DNA of 64,000 nt, from NCBI GenBank assembly GCA_033239125.1, contig BSWB01000006.1:33286001-33350000 (forward strand), written 5' to 3'. This DNA comes from Fagopyrum homotropicum. Taxonomy: Eukaryota; Streptophyta; Magnoliopsida; Caryophyllales; Polygonaceae. The position numbers and the translations under genes are program-made. The notes beneath the pieces were generated by a model, which saw only the letters and a list, made by a program, of their open reading frames with translations, made no database searches and was not told the origin of the DNA. This document shows positions 56,807-64,000 of the stretch, piece after piece (positions within the stretch are counted from its first letter, which is position 1; every line of letters begins with the position of its first letter).

Positions 56807-58040
56807 TCATACCACCTCATAGTTCATCCCCTCCATTGCCATCATTTCATCATTCTCATCGTCTTCCACCTCTTGGTCAATAATTTGTTTCACTCTTTCT
56901 TCATCGAAGAAATCGTCTTTTTTTTATACATAAGGATGTGGTTGTGTAGAGTGAAGCATGCAATGATGATATCGATCTGCGTCTCAATATTGTAACCCGA
57001 CAACTGTTTAAGAATCCTCCATCTACCCTTACATATCCCAAACGCACGTTCGATGTGACTACATGCTGAAGAGTGAATGTGATTGAAACCTTCCTTATAA
57101 TTTTTCGGTTTTTCTCTTCGATATTCTACCTGATGATATTTGACTTTTGAGTAGGGGACCATGTAGCCTTTCTTATCACGGTAGCCCTTGTCCACAAGAT
57201 AGTATTTTCCTATTATAAAAGATGGAGCTACATTTTTCATGGGAAGCTACAATAAGATATTGTGAGATAACAAACAGTTTCACTTATTTTTTGTTACATG
57301 ATGGTGGATGTGGAAAATTGAGACCTCTTGTATATAGAGCATGATGAAACACCTTTGCATCATGTGCGCTCCCTTCCCAACCTGCTGATATCAAAGTGAA
57401 ATACATATCAAAGTCACAAACTGCCATGACATTGAAGGTTGTTCCGCCTTTACGTCCTCTATATGACATTTGTTCTTCAATCAGGATAGTTGCATTTATA
57501 TCAGTCCCATCTATGCATCCGATTGCCCCGTGTGTACATTGAAGTAATTTGTCTCAAATTTAGCAACTAAAATTAGTTTAAGAGAATGACTTAATTAAAA
57601 ATACCTTAAAGTATTTATATCTGCTATCCTTCAGTATCTTATCTAGGATGGTTGTATTTGAGGGTCACGTGGTTTGAACAATTTACTTGCTAGTCCTGTG
57701 AAGTTACTTCCGCGTCCTGTAATGACTTCCAACACCTCATGGATTGTTCGGCTAATTGTGTTCCCTGATCTTTGAAATCTTTCACAACTCCCACGGTTTG
57801 AAACACAAACAGCTAGTGTGTACAATAAGATCCCAACCTTTTCAAGAACAAACATATTTTTCGATGCTTGTAATCCATGTTTTTCTCTCAAATCCCAACA
57901 TAATCTGAGCAGTAAATGTTTTTCAAGCCGAAATGTATTCTTGCAACGCACATTGGAGGCTGAAGTAACTAACTGTTCTATCCACTTTGCTCCCGTAAGC
58001 TCTGAGGTATAGCAAGGACCTTTCTGTACATCTGATAGGT
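56807..58040 (-). pseudogene. PIF/Harbinger transposase (DDE, HARBI1-like), main part
   Basis: Nuclease-type transposase. Minus-strand segments: PCYTSELTGAKWIEQL and NTFRLEKHLLLRLCWDL (58,015-57,890), CVSNRGSCERFQRSGNTISR (57,810-57,750), LDKILKDSRYKYFK then an intron, and GCIDGTDINAT with the first catalytic Asp (codon 57,511-57,509). SYRGRKGGTTFNVMAVCD, GSAHDAKVF (second Asp, about 57,360) and YYLVDKGYRDKKGYMVPY follow, and HIERAFGICKGRWRIL holds the catalytic Glu (about 57,050). The last segment shifts frame in an A-run near 56,925-56,935. Continuing in the other frame gives DDFFDEERVKQIIDQEVEDD and ends at 56,807. Frameshifts at about 57,655 and in the A-run, plus the nested insertion, inactivate it. 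Confidence 0.88.
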
Positions 58041-58044
58041 GATG

Positions 58045-59410
58045 GAATCACTATCATTTAGGGTAGTTTTTAGAGTCTTTTTGTTGCATTAGTGTCGGTT
58101 TATGCTACTAACTCCTTGGTCCAGAAGAAGAAGATCAAAAGAAACTAAGGAAGGAGTTATAAGCACTTAGGAGTGAAGATCGATCAAGAAGAAAATCTTA
58201 TGTTGCTCCACCGCCCCCGCGGGCCCTTGCAGCCGCCCCTGCGGTGACTTGCCTTGACGAGACAAAGACCAGCTCCCCTGCGCCTCCCACTGCGCCCTGC
58301 CTGCGCCTCGCCTTGGGAGCTGGAAGGTGAAGCGTCTATGTCATCGCCCCTGCGTTGGCCTTAAGGCGCCCCTGCGCCTTGACATCAGAAACGTCACGAA
58401 GACGAAAGGTCAGACGTTGGAGTGCATTAAAGATCCGCCCCAGCGGAGTTGTGTTGCCGCCCCAGCGGTTCTGAAGCAGATCAACCGATTCTGCCTAAAC
58501 CGCCCCTGCGGGTCCTGAAGGCCGCCCCTGCGGTTTAACGCCAGAAGCTTTACTCCGGCTGTTTACACCACCTTTATGGCAATAAAGGTGGCTGTTTTAG
58601 GCCGGCTATTTACTCCTAATTAAGTGTCTTTTGTAGTATAAATAGTCCATGGCTGATTGCTAGAATTATCCATGCTTTTCCTCACAAAATCCATTTTTAG
58701 ACTTGTGTTTTCCATTGTAATGAGTTGCTAACTCCCTTGCTACATTGGGTTGGTTTGAAGCTGCTTTGTTACTTTGGTTGTAAGTTCTTTTAATATAAGT
58801 TTTTATTCAGTAATGCTTTGTGTCTCCTTGATCTCCATTGTTTAATTACATGTTAACTATTACTTGAGATTGATCACCTTAGGTTCTAAAGTGCATGTAA
58901 ACAACTAGGATTAATAGGTTCCGGATTCGGGTCTTTAATCTAGTAGCAACTTTAAGTAATAACGGGTTGTAATTACTTGAAGAAAAGGAACACAGATATA
59001 AAGATAAGCTTAATGGTTTTAATCTTCTCTTTATATCTCTTAGTCTTTGTTTGAATGCTAACTTGTTGATTGTTCTTGTAGGTTTACGGAACTTTAATAG
59101 GTTAAGTTGTGTTGATGCCGGTTGGCTCAACACATATGTATGATCGAGACGGGAGATTACTTAAAAACTTGTAAAAGGAATGCACCAAAGTAGCAATTGC
59201 ATGCTTAGAATCAACCTAGTGTAGATTCATCCATTATTGTCTTACTTGTCGCATTTATCGTTTTCATAAGTTTTTGTGCATCAATTCAACCAAACCCCTC
59301 CCCCCTCCCCTTTTTGTGTCACTTGTCATTATAATCGATAATTGCATCTAAAACACCTTAACTCTCTTGGCTTCGACCCTTACTTAATCACTATACTTGT
59401 TCTTAGTGCT
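58045..59410 (+). mobile_element. Nested LTR-type insertion (solo LTR-like, about 1.4 kb)
   Basis: It interrupts the Harbinger transposase between its N-terminal exon and the TSELTG segment. The right part (CTTCGACCCTTACTTAATCA, ACTATACTTG) is wording typical of the downstream end of Athila/Tat-like LTRs. A TATA-like AGTATAAATAG is at about 58,636. The left part carries at least six CCGCCCCNGCGG palindromes between 58,211 and 58,533. Neither the exact ends nor a 5-bp duplication could be fixed. Confidence 0.65.
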
Positions 59411-59572
59411 AAGTCGGGATTTACTTTTGATTGGGTATAGACAACCATAGAAATACCTTCGGTCAACATCCTTGCCGTATTGTGTGGACAAAACTTTTAC
59501 ACTCTGACCAATCCATAGATGTGCAGCCAAGATATCCATTTTAGGCTTGCTCTTTTTTCTAGGTGTCATCAA
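59411..59572 (-). pseudogene. PIF/Harbinger transposase, N-terminal exon fragment
   Basis: The minus strand reads MTPRKKSKPKMDILAAHLWI, then QSVKVLSTQYGKDVDRRYFY, a basic leader and the start of a PIF-type transposase. It is separated from the rest of the gene by the nested LTR-like insertion. Confidence 0.65.
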
Positions 59573-59756
59573 CGTGAAAATAAAAGGGACTCGGACAACT
59601 TACGGAGTAACCATTGCAAACTTTATTAAAAAGGTTGTAACTAATACAATAACATAGTACAACACAAGTTCATGAAAGAAAGTGACACCCAAGTTCATCA
59701 AATATATGTGAAGATAAAAAACACACTCATGTCCATATACTTCAAAAAACACAACT

Positions 59757-60929
59757 TCAGTATTTCTTCGGCATAGTGGAGAAACACCACTTCAACCATG
59801 ACAATCTTCCATCACCCGGTGGTATGCCCATGAAAATGTTACGTGTGTCTTCTGCAATAAGCAGATCAACTTCCACACACCACAACTCATTTCCCTGCAC
59901 TAGCAACCCATTATCCACCATCTCTACAAGGACCTCTAAACTCTCATAAGATGTGAAATGCTTCTGCTTTGCACTTGGAGCAGAGCTACCAACTTCCCCC
60001 TCCAACAATTTCAGCATCCTCTCACTAGTTCTGTCAATCAAGTCTATCCCCTGGCTAAGAGCAGTCGACCCATTCGATGCCTTTCTCTTGAAACCATTTT
60101 TTGCAGGGGAAACTCTAGTTCCATCGCTAGCCTTAGACTTGGTAGGTGGAAGATTGCTTTTTCTTGACGACTGACCCTGAGTTTGGGTTACCTTCTTGTA
60201 CACATCATGCAGCAAGTCCTTGTTTGACACTTCAAGGTTGAGGTTGTATACAGAATTTGTAAATTCTGACCCATCCAACCCAACATCTCCCTCTATATCA
60301 TCTTCGTCGTCCCCGTCAAATGAAAATCACGTGCAATATCTTGAGTCCCATCTACCGCCACATTGTCAGCCACCTTTTCACCCATATCTTTTGTCATACC
60401 GGGCACAACACAATGTCTTCCTGTGGCGACAATGTTCGTGAAAAGCTAGTCCCACAAGTCATTCATGTCTTCTGGTATCCCTTTGTTACGAAATACACTG
60501 TAAACTTTATCTTCCTACAACAAATAACAACAATTACACAACTATATCATCAAAAACAAAGTTAAAAATTTGCATATGATGCAAAGAGAAAAATAGATAT
60601 TCGACCTCTATTTTTTTCTCCCACCAAGCTTGATCTGCAATGATCCGGCGTTCAATTGGATCCCACCCTAGTCCCATTTTAGTAGTCCTTATTTTGTACC
60701 AATGATTCCAAACTTTTTTCATGTAATTCAGTTTGTTTTTCAAACAGATCCCATCCGTTGATATTCCTGTCTTTTCTTTCAACTGTTGTATAATAACAGG
60801 CCAAATAAAAGGTTGATATTGGCCATGTTTTAGTTGGTACTCACGACAAATGATAAGAAACTACATTGTTAATTCGTGAGTCCAACCAAAACGTTTGTCT
60901 TTCCGAGATGAAGCCTTCTTGGGAGGCAT
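59757..60929 (-). pseudogene. PIF/Harbinger Myb/SANT-like ORF1 (DNA-binding accessory protein), decayed
   Basis: Second gene of PIF/Pong elements, a Myb/SANT-like protein that partners the transposase. It starts MPPKKASSRKDKRFGWTHEL at 60,929, with an in-frame TAG at 60,863-60,861. It continues REYQLKHGQYQPFIWPVIIQ, QLKEKTGISTD, NKLNYMKKVWNHWYKI and GLGWDPIERRIIADQAWWEK, the plant Myb_DNA-bind_3 pattern with spaced tryptophans, then an intron-like gap. The C-terminal half (60,278-59,757) is open: SGKSNLPPT-like Ser/Lys-rich linker, LIDRTSERMLKLLEGEVG, and an LEVLVEMVDNGLL region ending in MPKKY. A frameshift near 60,315 and two stops break the gene. Confidence 0.85.
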
Positions 60930-62100
60930 GACTAAATTTTAAATGAAAATTTTCAATTCACAAGGTTGTAAAAACAATATGTAAGGCATCAACTACAAAC
61001 AAGCTCACAAGACACCAAAGAATAACACTACAATGTTATTCACCTTCAGATGTAAATCCAAAATAGGTAATGCATCAACTAGAAACAATTTTACTAGGCA
61101 TCAACTACAAACAAGGCTTCATCCTCGCCATGTTTTTAGTTGTATTTCTAAAATAAATTTGCTTCTACAAATCCTAAAATGTAGCTACTGTTGACGAGGA
61201 TGTTCAATTCTCTACACATCAAAATAAATTTGCTTCTAGAAATCCTAAAATGTAGCTACTGTTGGCCCTGAGTTTCGATTCTCTGCAAATGAGACAAATA
61301 TCAGTGAATTCATAATACCAACTTCTAGTCCATCCTAAAATGTAGAAATCCTAATAAAATGTAGCTACGGTCATTAGAACAGGGAGAAAACTCTTACTAT
61401 TTCCAGGCAGTTGCAATCTTTTATTGCAATAGATTTTACTCATGTTTGACGTGAATAAGATTTCATGATGTTGCTTGAGTTGATCAACACACATACCACA
61501 AGATGTACAAGCAAGCAATATAGGGTTTACTCAATTTTCCCTAAATTCTGCATTTGAATAAAACAATAGTACTACCCAATCAAGCAATTCAATCGGATAT
61601 GCAAATCAATCAGTAAGAACCGAACATCTTACACAAAAATGTAAAGATATTATGGGGAGTACGTACTAACTTTCAATCTTCGACTATGCAATTCAAATAA
61701 CAACAATTTGATTACCTTTTGATTGATTGTGCAACAGTGGTGGTTGAGGGGTATCAGACGGCACATGTGACGGAATACTTCGGCAGCCACACTACACGCC
61801 GGCGGGGAAGAGCTTGTCCGCGCAGAGCTGCAATCGCAAGGTTGGTTGTTCTCCACCCGGTTGAAGACGCGAAAGGGAAAGGTGAAGGAGGTGAGAATGA
61901 GTAAATGGGCGACAATGTTGTTGGACATTTATTTTATTCACCAATTTATTTTTATTTATTAAATAATTTTATAAGGGAATTTGTACCTCATTCAACCCAT
62001 TCATTCCTATCCCAAACGAACACACAAACAAAATTAATCGATTCAGTTCCATTCAGTTTCAGTCACATTTTTCAGTTTCAGTTTCATTTCCATTAAGTTT
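60930..62100. other. Right subterminal region of the Harbinger element
   Basis: Presumed promoter side of the Myb-like gene. A pair of about 35 bp containing ATCCTAAAATGTAGCTACTG occurs at about 61,170 and 61,230. A GC-richer patch at 61,780-61,900 has open frames on both strands without similarity. Near the end, CAGTTTCA(G/T) words repeat from 62,040 to 62,110. Confidence 0.45.
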
Positions 62101-62131
62101 CAGTTTCAATCACTGCTTACCGAACAGGCCC

Positions 62132-62134
62132 TAT
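62132..62134. repeat. 3-bp target duplication, right, of Harbinger element
   Basis: TAT; see 53,745-53,747. Confidence 0.8.
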
Positions 62135-62285
62135 ATTCGTAATTGTTCAACTATATGACCAATTTATAATAATTTTTAATTAAACAAATACATGTTATAT
62201 TTGAGCAATTATTATTTGATTAAATGGTTGTGGATTCTTCTCAATTTTGACCTAAATCCCCTTCTGAACCAATATATATATATAT

Positions 62286-62286
<1 letters not shown>

Positions 62287-62354
<68 letters not shown>

Positions 62355-62374
62355 AAGATAGATAGATAGATAGA
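62287..62374. repeat. (GATA)n microsatellite
   Basis: About 21 GATA units with one GAAA variant near 62,355. Confidence 0.97.
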
Positions 62375-62379
62375 TATAG

Positions 62380-62810
62380 AGTATAGATCATATGAGAATA
62401 AGCCTTATCGTGTAATCATGAGAACATGCCTTATTGTTTAATATATTATTCGTAGTTATTATTAGTTTTGTTACGAATGTGTCATATCGTTTAATGTATT
62501 ATTCGTAGTTATTGTTGGTTGAATGGATTATTCGTAGTTATTGTTGGTTGAATGAATTATTCGTTGTTATTATTAATTATGATATCTACCCTAAATCTCG
62601 ACCCTTAATACTCACAATCCGACGGTCTAAGATTGTTCTCATGATACACAATAAGAGTGTTCTCATGGGAACCGCACCCTATATAGAGTATAGATCATAT
62701 GAGAACAGATTTTATCGGTTCTCATGGGAACCGCACCCTATGTATAAAGAATTATGTTATGGGCTTACTAAATTGACCAATATTTGTAAAAGGCCTAGTT
62801 AGTGAATATG

Positions 62811-62813
<3 letters not shown>
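62380..62813. repeat. Short dispersed repeats
   Basis: GAGTATAGATCATATGAGAA occurs at about 62,379 and 62,688. TTCTCATGGGAACCGCACCC occurs at about 62,661 and 62,719. ATTATTCGTAGTTATTGTTG-like units lie at 62,445-62,565. They are probably ends of one or more unclassified non-autonomous elements. Confidence 0.6.

Positions 62814-62904
<91 letters not shown>
62814..62904. repeat. (AT)n microsatellite, about 90 bp
   Basis: Uninterrupted TA dinucleotides. Confidence 0.97.
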
Positions 62905-62906
<2 letters not shown>

Positions 62907-64000
62907 TTTTAGTTCAAGTAAGGAGAGAGCTTGTAGATAGGAATTAGGAGGGTTGTAAGCCATTGGATGGATTTTAAATCAAGGGCTCTCACACGCTCAT
63001 CATTAATGGCATTTTTGTAAATTGACTTAAAATCTGGAAAAATACCCTTACGTTCAAAATAGTAGTCGGTGTTCATATTTTTATATGTCATTGTTCATGT
63101 TTTTATACATCGGTGTTCATAGTATTTTTATTCATCAAAGTGTCATATCCATTTATTCTTTTGTGTTCATTTTATAATGTATAGATGTTCATTTACAGTA
63201 TATAACCACAAAAAATAAAAAAATCATCACAAGACGTTAAAAGATGATCATAATATGTTATGTATGTGTCAAAGTTATGGATAAGTCATCGATGTTCATA
63301 CTGTTATACGTCATTGTTCATGTTTTCATTCGTCAGTGTTCATACTTTTTATGTCATTGTTCCTGTAAATATTATAAACTATTTTTCTATAAGGCATTTT
63401 GCCGACCAGTGCACACTAAAAGGAGCATATAGATGATTTAGTTGGAGCTATTAGACCAACTCAACATATGTATATACATGTATTTTCTCAATCAAACTTA
63501 TCAAACACAAAAATGATTCAAACAAATTTGATTTCGAACACAAACATCAATCATAATAAAACCTAAACCTTAAGAATGAAAATCTAAATAGTGGAGTAGA
63601 AATTCGAAGAAACAAAACCTTAATCGTCTTGTATTCTCTTTGATTTCACAATTTTTTATGTAATCGATCTCTGAATATTATAAACACGATTGAAAGAAAA
63701 GTATAATTTTCAAAAAAATGAACATCATATTATAAACACCATAACTATAAAAAAAATGAATACATGTAAAAAATGAACATCATATTTTATTAACACGATT
63801 TGAGAATAGTATAATTTTCAAAATAAAATCCAAAAAAAATATTTTAAAAAAAATATAAAAATGAACAACTAATGTTAAAAATGAATAGTTAGTGTTGGAT
63901 AAAATGAACATTTGTTGATAAAATATGAACAATGACTCTTTTAAAAATGAACACATACTTATAAAAATATGAACACCGATTTTTATTGAATTAATTAGGG
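62905..64000. repeat. AT-rich region with GTTCAT-type repeated words
   Basis: From 63,065 to 63,370 the word TGTTCAT recurs about a dozen times in units such as GTCATTGTTCATG. From 63,715 to the end, ATGAACA words recur in the opposite orientation. This looks like the body of a non-coding element with inverted organisation, starting after the (AT)n run. No gene is recognised. Confidence 0.5.

Larger units (their letters stand above)
53748..62131 (-). mobile_element. PIF/Harbinger DNA transposon (8.4 kb)
   Basis: Terminal inverted repeats: GGGTTCGTTCGGTAAGCAG on the left and, inward from the right, GGGCCTGTTCGGTAAGCAG (16 of 19). A 3-bp TAT duplication flanks it. Its content on the minus strand is a Myb/SANT-like ORF (60,929-59,757), then the DDE transposase (59,572-56,807), interrupted by a nested LTR-type insertion. 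This is the two-gene plan of PIF/Pong elements. On the plus strand an additional two-exon ORF lies at 55,764-56,310. All three parts are inside the inverted ends. The two element genes are broken, so movement would need enzymes from elsewhere. Confidence 0.9.

Noticed and set aside
58030..59415. 5-bp duplication around the nested LTR-like insertion
   Set aside because: Several candidate edges were tried by eye; none gave matching flanks with TG...CA ends.
1..64000. tRNA, rRNA, CRISPR, organelle-derived or viral sequence
   Set aside because: No tRNA-like A/B-box or cloverleaf order, no rRNA words, no regularly spaced repeats, and no chloroplast, mitochondrial or virus coat/movement-protein motif was seen. 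Reverse transcriptases present are of retrotransposon type.

Overview
The window is nuclear DNA from a eudicot-type flowering plant. The evidence is AT-rich intergenic sequence, GT-AG introns, plant gene families (group I bZIP, F-box/kelch, IBA57 with a mitochondrial presequence) and dense, nested plant transposable elements (Ty1/copia, Ty3/gypsy, L1-like LINE, hAT, Mutator-like and PIF/Harbinger). No organelle, rRNA or tRNA genes, CRISPR array or bacterial operon was seen. The species cannot be named from sequence alone.

Layout. 1-4.5 kb: decayed hAT transposase and a Ty1/copia remnant whose short LTR stops 33 bp from the next gene. 4.5-6.9 kb (minus): five-exon IBA57-like gene. 7.4-8.5 kb: non-autonomous hAT element. 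9.3-14.2 kb: fold-back MULE transposase remnant, then a dead LINE (plus). 14.6-18.0 kb: truncated Ty3/gypsy (Athila/Tat-like) LTR + gag between 36-bp direct repeats. 19.4-20.5 kb (minus): intronless F-box/kelch gene. 21.3-23.7 kb (minus): four-exon group I bZIP gene. 24-29.3 kb: three copies of one repeat unit interleaved with copia coding fragments. 30.2-34.1 kb: second truncated Athila/Tat-like element between 53-bp direct repeats. 34.6-35.7 kb: TTF/hAT-like pseudogene. 36.2-42.3 kb: Mutator-like element (9-bp target duplication) carrying two nested solo LTRs. 42.3-50.4 kb: degenerate Ty3/gypsy chromovirus-like element (minus). 50.8-52.6 kb: second, inverted Mutator-like element with a perfect 9-bp target duplication and a captured ARM-repeat gene fragment (Pack-MULE). 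53.7-62.1 kb: 8.4-kb PIF/Harbinger element with inverted ends, decayed transposase and Myb/SANT genes, a nested LTR and a third, apparently intact two-exon gene. 62.1-64 kb: simple repeats and AT-rich repeats.

Only three ordinary host genes are well supported (IBA57, F-box/kelch, bZIP). All lie on the minus strand, with no sign of functional coupling. The rest is transposon-derived. The observations I rate highest are: the 152-residue coiled-coil, tail-anchored ORF inside the Harbinger element; the family-specific 12-bp GC-rich interrupted palindromes scattered through several LTR families (CCGCCCCNGCGG and CCACGNCCGTGG); and the two truncated retroelements whose intact LTR end abuts a direct duplication far longer than the usual 5 bp.
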